NCBI GenBank assembly: GCA_030605345.1
Contig: JAUWIN010000004.1
Coordinates: 1-54,216 of the forward strand
Reading direction: 5' to 3'
Source of the DNA: Candidatus Brocadiia bacterium
GTDB taxonomy: Bacteria > Planctomycetota > PUPC01
DNA: 54,216 bases
Shown: piece by piece, positions 35,425 through 43,043 of the stretch
Position numbering within the stretch: the stretch's first letter is position 1
How the letters are laid out: every line of letters starts with the position of its first letter
Program-made: the position numbers and the translations under genes
The notes under the pieces: generated by a model
What the model saw: only the letters and a program-made list of their open reading frames with translations
Databases searched by the model: none
What the model was told of the DNA's origin: nothing

Positions 35425-36132
35425 TTAGAGCTGCCATTGCGTTTCTTCATCCGGGTCATAAGCCGCTGCGTAGCCGGTGCTTACGCTGTTCCGGAGGTGT
35501 TGGCCAAGTGCTATGTGCTTTTCAGAAATTTTTGAAATCGCCCGAGAAATCGCGTTGGAGACGCACTTGCGGGCCTTCTCTCGGGCGCCGTCGAACCTTT
35601 TGAGGCTGCCTTTGTGGTTGGTGGACGCGTGCAGGAAGCGCAGGATCTTCTCGCGTTCACGCTCCAGGCTGAGCACCCGTGCTTCGTCGTTCTGGTCCTG
35701 GGCACGCTGGATTTCGTCCTTCATCTCGTCCAGCCTCCGGTGGTATTCGCGGAGCGCGGGGCTGTCGGCAAGGACGCCCGTAGTGCGAGAACCGCCCGCC
35801 CCGAGGCGGACAGCGGCCCAGGCGGCCGGCGGACGAGCTTGTCCGGCGGTGGAGGAGCCGCCATTGACGCCGAAGTACAGCGCCATCACAGGGATCCTCT
35901 GTGAGGGATTTGCGAGGAGATGTGCGATGTAGTTGAGTCCTACCCTGGGCTTGACGTTGACCGAGTGGCCGACGAAGCTGAGGGTCCAGGAATCCCCTTC
36001 CTCGCGGAAGACGTTGTGGTTATTCGGATGAGCGACCAGTTCGCCGCCGTTCTGCCTTACGGCGAGTTCGATGAGTTCGCCGATGGTGGTGTTTTCCAGC
36101 AACGCGTTGACTTCTTGAATTGGGACAGCCAT
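35425..36132 (-). CDS. Protein with C-terminal helical domain of a regulator-like family
   Basis: 235 residues from the ATG at 36132 after AAAGGAGAG. The middle, FREEGDSWTLSFVGHSVNVK then GLNYIAHLLANPSQRIPVMAL, and the end, YHRRLDEMKDEIQRAQDQND with a long helix, EKARKCVSNAISRAISKI, HIALGQHLRNSVSTGYAAAY, match a domain often found at the C-terminus of larger bacterial regulators and ATPases; I know no accepted name or function. Here it is almost free-standing. It is the first gene downstream of a sigma-54 promoter, after an 810-base leader. It lacks a signal peptide and PEP-CTERM tail, so it is cytoplasmic and could be regulatory. Confidence 0.7.
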   Translation of the reverse strand: MAVPIQEVNALLENTTIGELIELAVRQNGGELVAHPNNHNVFREEGDSWTLSFVGHSVNVKPRVGLNYIAHLLANPSQRIPVMALYFGVNGGSSTAGQARPPAAWAAVRLGAGGSRTTGVLADSPALREYHRRLDEMKDEIQRAQDQNDEARVLSLEREREKILRFLHASTNHKGSLKRFDGAREKARKCVSNAISRAISKISEKHIALGQHLRNSVSTGYAAAYDPDEETQWQL

Positions 36133-36324
36133 AGACTCTCTCCTTTCTGTTGCAAATCTACGGCCGGTGGAAATCAGCGGCTTCCACCGGGCCTGCGGGC
36201 CCTCGAGCTGAAGTCCTGGGGCTGAAGGCGCGCAATCTGGGCGCCCGTCCGTGGACTACAAAACCCGCTCACTACACCGCGAGCGGCCAGGGTGGACTCT
36301 GCGGGGAGTTTGCCCCCTGCTGGG

Positions 36325-36352
36325 TCATTCGATAGGCATCAGCTCCTTTGTT
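36325..36352 (-). promoter_or_regulatory. Leader element D with micro-ORF
   Basis: On the minus strand AAAGGAGCTGATG has its ATG at 36339, opening MPIE-stop (36325-36339). It shares the extended Shine-Dalgarno and immediate start with elements A, B, C and E and lies about 190 bases upstream of the 36132 start. Confidence 0.45.
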
Positions 36353-36945
36353 TTGACTGCGCTCCGTGGGGTTCGCGGGCGGAGGTGCGGTGCTGAGCGC
36401 AGTGGGATTGCCAGATTTTTCAGCATGGGACTTTGCGCCGAGGATAGTGGCGCTGATTGCGGGCAGGATCGCGCAGCGCAGGAAGTGCTATGTGGCCGGT
36501 CCGCGCTGCTGTTCGTTAGGTCCTCGGAACTGACCTTCCGGGTCAGTTCGTCGGAGGTGAGAAATGGTCCACGGTGTCCCGTCCGGGGCGGGGGCTAGGT
36601 TTAGAGCCAGTCGAACGTGCGTTCCCCCGGTTGCCGGTCACGACCGCCAAACCGTGACCAGGCTCCCCGTTTTTAGTGGGCCTTCTCGGCGCCCTGCCGC
36701 TACGCCATCCTCTGGCTCCTTTCTGCTGCTGCGGTGTCGTGCCGATCCGTGACGGAGAACGTCCGCTCCGCCAGTCCGCCACTACACCTCGAAATTCTCC
36801 TATCTGCGCCAAGCGCCGCTGCTCACTACGCCGTGAACAGCTCCTCCCGATAGGAGCCCATTTGTCTACCGGTGCTTTGATATTTTTCCGCCGCGACCTG
36901 CCACAAGCAGGAAGCTGCGAAGCAGTCTATTCACAGATGTTATCT

Positions 36946-36960
36946 GCAAATTCCATGCCA
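36946..36960 (-). promoter_or_regulatory. Sigma-54 promoter for the 35.4-36.1 kb gene
   Basis: TGGCATGGAATTTGC on the minus strand matches the sigma-54 consensus, with GG and GC separated by exactly 10 bases. Two palindromes centred 190 and 219 bases upstream of the -12 GC complete the arrangement. Confidence 0.8.
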
Positions 36961-37128
36961 ACGCTGGGCAAATATGCAGAAAAAACCTTAACACCCTGCA
37001 AAATAGGAGCTTACAGAAAGAGCAACCAGCCGACGCAAACGCGGCCATGTTGCGTAAAATAGACATGAAAAAGCCGCAATTCGGGCGAAAACAGCGTAGG
37101 TGTCTGTGCCAGTGTGACTTAGGCCCAT

Positions 37129-37173
37129 GTTGCCGAAAAGCAACGTGCGGGCAAAGTGTTGCGTTTGGGCAAC
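37129..37173 (-). promoter_or_regulatory. Paired upstream activator sites
   Basis: GTTGC-CGAAAA-GCAAC (37129-37144) and GTTGC-GTTTGG-GCAAC (37158-37173) are centred 29 bases apart. A degenerate third copy (GTTGC-GTAAAA-TAGAC) is at 37049-37064. They are candidate binding sites of a sigma-54 enhancer-binding protein. Confidence 0.75.
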
Positions 37174-37238
37174 GCGCCTGGCGGGCGGAAACAGAGCGAT
37201 CAGGAACCGTTACAACCTAGGGGCTTCTCCCCGGATCG

Positions 37239-38435
37239 TCAAGTATTCGCGGTCTTCTCGGCTGAGGCTAGGTCGATCTCCAAGTAGTCTGCAAGGTCGT
37301 GCATCGTTTTCATCCGCTCAAGGAACGCGGGTAGAACGTCGGCGCCCATCAGCTCGCGGAGGAACGGCAGTTGCGACTGAAGCCCGGCGAGGTCCTGCCT
37401 GGTCGCTTTGGGGTGACCTGCTACGAAAAAGAGCGCCGACTTGTATTCTTCAAGCGCCTTGAGGTGCTCATCCCGGTCGAGCACACGCTCGCCGGATGCC
37501 AGGTACTGATCGACGTAGGTAGGAAGGTTCCGCCGCAAGGCCTGCGAAACCGGTCGCACGTAGGGATGACAATTATAACGCTTGAAACTGACGTAGGCCA
37601 ACAGGTGGAGCAGGTCGCAATTCGTCTCTATCGACCGGGCGGTATCCTGTGTCAGGATGCCTCGGTCCTCCATTTCCCGCATGCTTTTTCCACGGTCGTA
37701 ATGGACGAACGTCAGTGGCGATATCCTGGCGGGGAATGGCGCCTTGGCGAATTGGTCGAAACGGGGGTCGTAAATGGTGCCCCGATATTCATCCCCCAGC
37801 GCATCGCGCATGAACCGCTGTTTTGGAGACGCCTGCTCGGAGAGATGGGCGGCCTTGACCTTCTGTCCGGGTACAAGCATGGGATAAGGAAGGAGCGAGC
37901 GGTCGTGACCGTTGACAACACAAGGTGTTCGCATGTGAATCGCGATTTTCAACGCGACATTCCCATACAAGGACGAGCAAATCCCGCAGCCGAACATCTC
38001 CCGCAGCCCGTACCGCTCACCGTTGAGGAAGCCGTAGCGTATCGCCCTTTTCCAGACATTGTCATCGACCCGGAACTTCATGAGGTCCACGCCGAGCTTT
38101 CGGGTGACATGCTCCGCGTTCCGAATCGAGAGATCGTTCACGAACGGATGCACCACGAGGCACGCCAGCGGCCTCAGGCGGTATTTCTCTTTCAGGAGAT
38201 ACAGAACATACGAACTGTCCTTTCCGCCACTGACCATCACGAGGGCGTGATACAGGTGGTTATGGCCTCGCATCTGCTCAAAGCCCTGCTCCATGGCTTT
38301 GACGAACGGCGCGGGCGCTGGATCGACCAGAGTATCCTGAGCGCAATCCGAGCAGATTCCATCGTTCCCGATGGAGAGGCCGGGCATCGCCGACGTGCAG
38401 ATACATTGTTCGCACACTTTTGTCTCTGATGTCAT
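37239..38435 (-). CDS. PP-loop N-acetyl sugar amidotransferase-like protein
   Basis: 398 residues. The N-terminus has paired cysteines in KVCEQCICTSAMPGLSIGND and GICSDC (Cys8, 11, 28, 31), the metal knuckle of WbpG/PseA-type sugar amidotransferases. The ATP-binding PP-loop SGGKDSSY is at 69-76, followed by EKYRLRPLACLV, and GCGICSSLYGNVA further on. Such enzymes activate a keto or acetyl group with ATP and add nitrogen to make acetamidino sugars or modified surface glycans. It is last in a minus-strand locus with two acetyltransferase-like genes, so a surface-glycan role is plausible. A second copy once stood between the two paralogous units (remnant at 41647-41709). Confidence 0.8.
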   Translation of the reverse strand: MTSETKVCEQCICTSAMPGLSIGNDGICSDCAQDTLVDPAPAPFVKAMEQGFEQMRGHNHLYHALVMVSGGKDSSYVLYLLKEKYRLRPLACLVVHPFVNDLSIRNAEHVTRKLGVDLMKFRVDDNVWKRAIRYGFLNGERYGLREMFGCGICSSLYGNVALKIAIHMRTPCVVNGHDRSLLPYPMLVPGQKVKAAHLSEQASPKQRFMRDALGDEYRGTIYDPRFDQFAKAPFPARISPLTFVHYDRGKSMREMEDRGILTQDTARSIETNCDLLHLLAYVSFKRYNCHPYVRPVSQALRRNLPTYVDQYLASGERVLDRDEHLKALEEYKSALFFVAGHPKATRQDLAGLQSQLPFLRELMGADVLPAFLERMKTMHDLADYLEIDLASAEKTANT

Positions 38436-38465
38436 GGTGCTCCCTTCCGAAGGACCAGCCGGCGT

Positions 38466-39551
38466 TCATCCGCCTGTCATCGGGGCTGAGGGGCGCGGCA
38501 CCTCGTTCCAAGGCACAACCAGGTCCAGGCCCATGGTGCGCAGGGTTCCCGTCGGCTTGGCATCCAGGTCACGGTCAGCGATTTCCACGAAGTTTGGGTA
38601 ACGGCTTTCGTCGATATAGAAAACGAGGCCGGTAATGCCAGCCTCGTGGCACGCCTTGGCCCCATCGCCGATAATCAATGGGATAGCCCAGCCGCCGCGA
38701 AACTCTTCAATGGCGGCGAATCGGGGGACCTCGAGTATGTCTCGTTTGACCACGCCTACGTAACTGGCAATAATCTCATCGCCCCTGAACACCACCCGCG
38801 AATGAGGCTGTGAAAGTTCATGCGGGTCGGGGCCGATCCCATCGGCAAAAAACATTCGGAAAAACTCGTCAACCTTCCGCAGGCCCACCCGGTCTAACCG
38901 GACCACACGGATATCCTCGGGGATAGCCCCTCGCCGACGATAGCCTTCTACCACGCGCATACAAACATCCCGCAGACGCTTCGTGCCAAGGCTGTAGCTC
39001 GTCTCCGTCAGTTTCACCTTGAAATGGAGTCCCTGAAGGCATTGTTCCAGGAGCAAGCCCACCTCGCTGGAAAAGGTGCACTTGAGACATTTCGCACCGC
39101 CGGCTGCTGCGCGCGCGATGCCGGCTCGCAAAAGCGGGTGCAGCACCGAGTCCGAGTCTTGATCCGCCCGGGGTGGCTCGGAGGCTGGGCGCACACCCGC
39201 CGCGAGGCTGACGGCGAGCGTTTGCATGTGGGACAGCCGTAACGCGATAGCGCCGAGGATTTCGTCCTTCCCCGCGCGGTGAATGACGAGGATTTCGTGT
39301 GCGTCCGGGTCGCGAAACGCCTTGTCAAACATCCCACATAGGACAGGTTCGTCGGCGGGCAAGGCCGGACGGATGACCCAGTCGGACCTGTCCAGCGCCC
39401 TTCGAGTCTCATGGGCAGCCTTCCCCGCATCAGGTGGGATGTCGTCGGGGGTTTTGTTTTCGCCAGCCAGGGCGTTTTGACTGAGGTAGCTATCGAGGCG
39501 TCGATCGGCCTGGGCGAGGTCTTCGTCGAACCGGCTGGCCCATGCCTCCAC
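38466..39551 (-). CDS. GNAT-like acyltransferase, copy B
   Basis: 361 residues from a GTG at 39551 with a weak AGGCGAGAG upstream. It matches copy A (41739-43025) along its length. Two GNAT-like halves are suggested: a first around WVIRPALPADEPVLCGMFDK and a second ending VFRGDEIIASYVGVVKRD, with a conserved RRRGAIPEDIRVVRLDRVGL segment. The upstream frame stays open from the TAG that ends the phosphatase-like gene at 39714-39716 into this protein, so the pair looks like one ancestral protein cut by a stop codon. The substrate is unknown; acetylation of a glycan or amine is the family expectation. It ends 30 bases before the PP-loop gene. Confidence 0.6.
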   Translation of the reverse strand: MEAWASRFDEDLAQADRRLDSYLSQNALAGENKTPDDIPPDAGKAAHETRRALDRSDWVIRPALPADEPVLCGMFDKAFRDPDAHEILVIHRAGKDEILGAIALRLSHMQTLAVSLAAGVRPASEPPRADQDSDSVLHPLLRAGIARAAAGGAKCLKCTFSSEVGLLLEQCLQGLHFKVKLTETSYSLGTKRLRDVCMRVVEGYRRRGAIPEDIRVVRLDRVGLRKVDEFFRMFFADGIGPDPHELSQPHSRVVFRGDEIIASYVGVVKRDILEVPRFAAIEEFRGGWAIPLIIGDGAKACHEAGITGLVFYIDESRYPNFVEIADRDLDAKPTGTLRTMGLDLVVPWNEVPRPSAPMTGG

Positions 39552-39713
39552 CTCTCGCCTAACCTGTTCTACCGCAGCGCGATACTCCGGCGTTTTGTCG
39601 CTGGCTGAGTCGTCGAGGCGCTCTTCCGGCTGGCTGACGTCAGGCTCGAATCGGCCGTCCAGGGGAATTCCGTCAGCTTGAGCTTCACGAATCTCGCTCA
39701 GGTACTCCTGGGC

Positions 39714-41582
39714 CTACTCGTAGTCCGGGTCGAACCGTAGCACTGTCTCGAAGGCTTCTTTCGCCCGATCCACTTCGCCGAGTTTGAGCAAGCTTCTCCC
39801 CAGGAGGAGGTGCCCCACAGGTTTCGAAAAATCGACGCCCACTGCTTTTAGTGCGGCTTCGGCGGCGTCCTTGTACTGCCTCACCTGATGCAACACGGTC
39901 GCCAGTGCAAGATGCGCCGGGAGGAAATGCGGGTCGATCCTGATTGCGCGGCGCAGTGCAGAAATCGCCTCCCGTGGTTGGCGCGCCTGACGATACATCT
40001 CAGCCAGATAATAGAACAGTCTGGGCAGTGGCGGATTCCCCGCGGCGGCTTCCTTAAACAGGCTCAGGGCCTCGCCGAGGTCTCCTTGATCCTGGGCGAT
40101 TGCGCCGGCCACAAACTTGCCGATCGGCGCGTCACGATGAGCCTCGGCGAACGGCTCCATCACGGCCAGTGCTTCGTCTGTCAACCCGTTGATATACAGA
40201 GCCTCGGCCACCGTCAACCCGATGTCCCACCGCAGCGGGTTGGTGTAGTACAGCCGGGTCAACAGCGGCAGGGCCAGTGCCGGACGAGAGGAATTCAGAT
40301 AGGTCTGCGCCAGGTTCCAGTCGTTCTCCGTTTGCGTCCTCAGAGCTGCCTTGTCGGCGTATACTGCAGCGAAGCCTATTCGGTCCATCCACGGAACCCG
40401 TTGTGGCGGCTCGACAGCGCTGGGCCGTTCGGGCGAGATGGTGTCCCAAGAATCAACGGTCTCCGCCGAAGGTAAGGGACAAGCGAAGGCGTCCTCCAGG
40501 GCACGCCCGTCCATGTCGTTCGCCAGCGGGAGCCCACACAAGCGCAGAATGGTCGGACAGATGTCAAACACCCTGGCGCCATGAATGAGTTCATCCTCAC
40601 GAACCCCGCTCGCCCGGAAGGCAAAAATGCCCTGCCCACGGTAGAACGACTCCTTCGGCCGTGAGTGGTTCAGAAAAGCCGCCCGAGGAACTTGATGATG
40701 AGGAACATATCCCCGCGGGGAATACAGCAGGACTGCGGCCCCTTCGCCGGCCAGCTCAATAAGGCGGCCAAGAAGCAAATCACACAGGCGAATAGCACTG
40801 ATCCCCACCTCGTTGAACAGTTCAAATTCACGCTTGTCCACCCAGTCCAGGCGGGGACGATGGTATTCCAGGAACCTCAGCCACAGCAGGTCAATCGCCG
40901 GATAATTGACCGATGTTACGTCCCATTCGGTGTTCTCCATCAGGAAGGTGACGACCGCGTGCACCGACAGGGTCTCGGCCAGGACGCGCGCAATCACCCC
41001 TAACCGCCAATCCCTGGGCTCGATCTCCTTCAACCGCGGTACGAAGAGTGCCATCGTATGGGGGTCGATGTCCTCGAGCGAGACAATGAACTTTTTCAGG
41101 GGACTAAGCTGGTCGTCCGGAAAAACGCTGTCATCAGGAACATCAAAGGTGGTTCTCCAATTTGGCGGTAGCTTCTGGAAAAAGGCGGGACCGACAAATG
41201 TGCCGTTTATTTGCTCCGCCGGGCCGGTGGTCGGGAAATTGACCACGTTGCAGCGGCGGTGGTTCTGCGAGAGAATGTCCCAGAATGCTTTGGCCCGACG
41301 TGACAGATTGCTGACCTGTCCTACCGTGCCGTCCGGACGGACCTCCTGAGTCCCCAGGACGCCGTGCTTGTCGGCATATTTGCCGGTCGCCAGGGAGTTG
41401 TACACTATGGGGGCAAGTAGTGGACGGGGCGCGAACAGCTCGCCCATCACGCCGTGTTCGATAAATTGGCTGAGGTTGCGCAGTTCTCCGGCGTCGAGCA
41501 GCGGGTTGATAATGTCCCAACTCGCCCCGTCCCAGCCGACAAGCACAATTTTGTTACGCTTGCTCTGGTCCATAGGTAACAT
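39714..41582 (-). CDS. Alkaline-phosphatase-fold protein with TPR repeats, copy B
   Basis: 622 residues from the ATG at 41582; a TTG at 41609 is less likely. Residues 10-60 (KIVLVGWDGASWDIINPLLD) open a type-I phosphodiesterase/alkaline-phosphatase fold and CPTILRLCGLPLANDMDGRA closes it near residue 350. The usual metal-binding Ser-Asp-His-Gly is SPRGY (near residue 288), and the place of the nucleophile reads VYNSLATG, so catalysis is doubtful. About residues 400-620 are TPR repeats (LFYYLAEMYRQARQPREAIS; VGHLLLGRSLLKLGEVDRAK). It ends in a TAG with the same frame continuing into the acetyltransferase-like gene. Paralogue of 43044-44804. Confidence 0.7.
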   Translation of the reverse strand: MLPMDQSKRNKIVLVGWDGASWDIINPLLDAGELRNLSQFIEHGVMGELFAPRPLLAPIVYNSLATGKYADKHGVLGTQEVRPDGTVGQVSNLSRRAKAFWDILSQNHRRCNVVNFPTTGPAEQINGTFVGPAFFQKLPPNWRTTFDVPDDSVFPDDQLSPLKKFIVSLEDIDPHTMALFVPRLKEIEPRDWRLGVIARVLAETLSVHAVVTFLMENTEWDVTSVNYPAIDLLWLRFLEYHRPRLDWVDKREFELFNEVGISAIRLCDLLLGRLIELAGEGAAVLLYSPRGYVPHHQVPRAAFLNHSRPKESFYRGQGIFAFRASGVREDELIHGARVFDICPTILRLCGLPLANDMDGRALEDAFACPLPSAETVDSWDTISPERPSAVEPPQRVPWMDRIGFAAVYADKAALRTQTENDWNLAQTYLNSSRPALALPLLTRLYYTNPLRWDIGLTVAEALYINGLTDEALAVMEPFAEAHRDAPIGKFVAGAIAQDQGDLGEALSLFKEAAAGNPPLPRLFYYLAEMYRQARQPREAISALRRAIRIDPHFLPAHLALATVLHQVRQYKDAAEAALKAVGVDFSKPVGHLLLGRSLLKLGEVDRAKEAFETVLRFDPDYE

Positions 41583-41646
41583 TTCACCCGTCCGTAACGA
41601 GCAGGTCAAGAGGTCTTGGCAAGTTTTGCGAGATCTGAGCCTGGCG

Positions 41647-41709
41647 CCAGAGGCCCGGCATTGTGGACGCGCAGATACGTTGCCCGCACACTTTTCCCTG
41701 TGATGCTAT
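41647..41709 (-). pseudogene. Remnant 5' end of a PP-loop gene
   Basis: Between the two paralogous units the minus strand encodes GKVCGQRICASTMPGL, matching TKVCEQCICTSAMPGL at the start of the intact PP-loop protein at 38435. The start codon has become ATA (41707-41709) and only about 60 bases remain before the next gene. It shows that the ancestral unit was phosphatase-TPR, GNAT and PP-loop, duplicated in tandem, with one PP-loop copy since lost. Confidence 0.7.
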
Positions 41710-41738
41710 TGCACTCCTCTCCGAAGGCGCAGATGACC

Positions 41739-43025
41739 CTACGATTCCCTCGGGCCGGGGCGTGGCCAGGGCACGACCAGATCCAATCCCATGGTCCACG
41801 TTCGGGTGATTTCCTCCGCGCCGGTCCGACGGCCGATCCGGATCATGTCGGGAAAGACGCTTTCGTCGGCATAGACAACGATTGACCGCAGTCCACTATC
41901 GTAACCGGCCTTGGCACCATAGCCAATAAGCATCGGCGTCGCCCAGCCGGTCTGATATTCCGGCAATACGGCAAGACGCGGTGAAATCCACGCTTCGCCC
42001 TGCACGTAGCCCGTGTAGGCCGCGATGATCTCGTCACCACGCCGGATGACCAGGGACAGCCGTTCATCCAAATCCAGGCGCCTGGGCCCAATGCCATCGT
42101 CAAAGAAGCGGCGGAAGAATCGTTCGACCTTGTACATGTGCACTTCCCGAAGCGAAACAACCTGAACGTCGTCCGGAATTGCTTGCCGCCGCTTGTATCG
42201 CTCGACGACCCTTAGACACCGGTCGCGTGTCGCAAGCATGTCCATCTGAATCACGGTTTCGCGTTTCTTGACCCTGAACCCCAGTTGCTCGAGACCCTCT
42301 GCCAAGTGTTCGCGCCCTTGCGGCGAAAGATTGTATGAGACCGTGCTCACTCCTCCCGCGGCGGCGCGAGCCACCCCAGCGCTAATCAGCAGCCACCACA
42401 GGGCCTCCTCATCCAAGCCAGCGGCGGCCGCCGCGGCGACAGACACCGGGTGTGCCGCGAGCCCGACGCGCTTCCCAGCATTATCGCTCATGCGCAGAGA
42501 CACAGCGCCGAGCAGTCGATTTTCTCCGGCCTGGTGAAGGACGAAGACATCGTGGCGATGATGCTCAGCCAGCACTGGTACGGTCAGTGGCCCTAACTGA
42601 GCCAGGTCGGCTGGCATCACAGGTCGTACCACAGCGTCTGCATCCTTCAGCACCGGAATACGCACGGTGCTCGGTGCGGCGCGGGGTGTCTCTCCGTTCT
42701 GGTGTGCGAGTTGGCTGGCGTTCTCGGCGAGATATGCGTCTAACTGTTCATCCGCTTGCTGGAAGCAGCGAATGTAGTGATTGGCCCAGGACATGACCTC
42801 TTGACGGGAGCGATGGACCCTCGGAAGCAGCTCATCTACATCCCGGCGGGGCAGCGCCACAGGCGCTTCCTCATCTTCGTCGATAGCTCTCGGTTCGTCG
42901 CCGGCTTGCAGGGCTTCCAGTCGCGCTTTGGCCGACTCCAGGTTGCTGCTGAAACGAAGGGCGTTTGCGTAGGCCTCTTTAGCTCGCTCCAGATCGCCGA
43001 GTAGTTCCAGACACGTGCCCAGCAA
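41739..43025 (-). CDS. GNAT-like acyltransferase with N-terminal TPR segment, copy A
   Basis: 428 residues with a TTG start at 43025 that has no good ribosome site. The first 40 residues (LGTCLELLGDLERAKEAYAN) are the end of a TPR array whose earlier repeats lie in the preceding gene; the frame is continuous with it except for a TAA at 43044-43046. Two GNAT-like halves follow (VVRPVMPADLAQLGPLTVPV; LSLVIRRGDEIIAAYTGYV), with the family segment YKRRQAIPDDVQVVSLREVH. Either translation restarts poorly, or the stop is read through, or the pair has recently been split by a nonsense mutation. The closest relative in the window is copy B. Confidence 0.6.
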   Translation of the reverse strand: MLGTCLELLGDLERAKEAYANALRFSSNLESAKARLEALQAGDEPRAIDEDEEAPVALPRRDVDELLPRVHRSRQEVMSWANHYIRCFQQADEQLDAYLAENASQLAHQNGETPRAAPSTVRIPVLKDADAVVRPVMPADLAQLGPLTVPVLAEHHRHDVFVLHQAGENRLLGAVSLRMSDNAGKRVGLAAHPVSVAAAAAAGLDEEALWWLLISAGVARAAAGGVSTVSYNLSPQGREHLAEGLEQLGFRVKKRETVIQMDMLATRDRCLRVVERYKRRQAIPDDVQVVSLREVHMYKVERFFRRFFDDGIGPRRLDLDERLSLVIRRGDEIIAAYTGYVQGEAWISPRLAVLPEYQTGWATPMLIGYGAKAGYDSGLRSIVVYADESVFPDMIRIGRRTGAEEITRTWTMGLDLVVPWPRPGPRES

Positions 43026-43043
43026 GTAGTGGGCTGGCGCATA

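Larger units (their letters stand above)
36133..37238. other. Long leader and promoter region, no clear gene
   Basis: 1.1 kb without a recognised protein. In minus-strand order it holds the paired upstream palindromes (37129-37173), a third site near 37056, the sigma-54 promoter (36946-36960), the 23-base inverted copy of 28284-28306 at 36572-36594, an 8-bp hairpin AACTGACC/GGTCAGTT at 36528-36548, and leader element D. Short frames exist but none looks coding. Confidence 0.5.
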
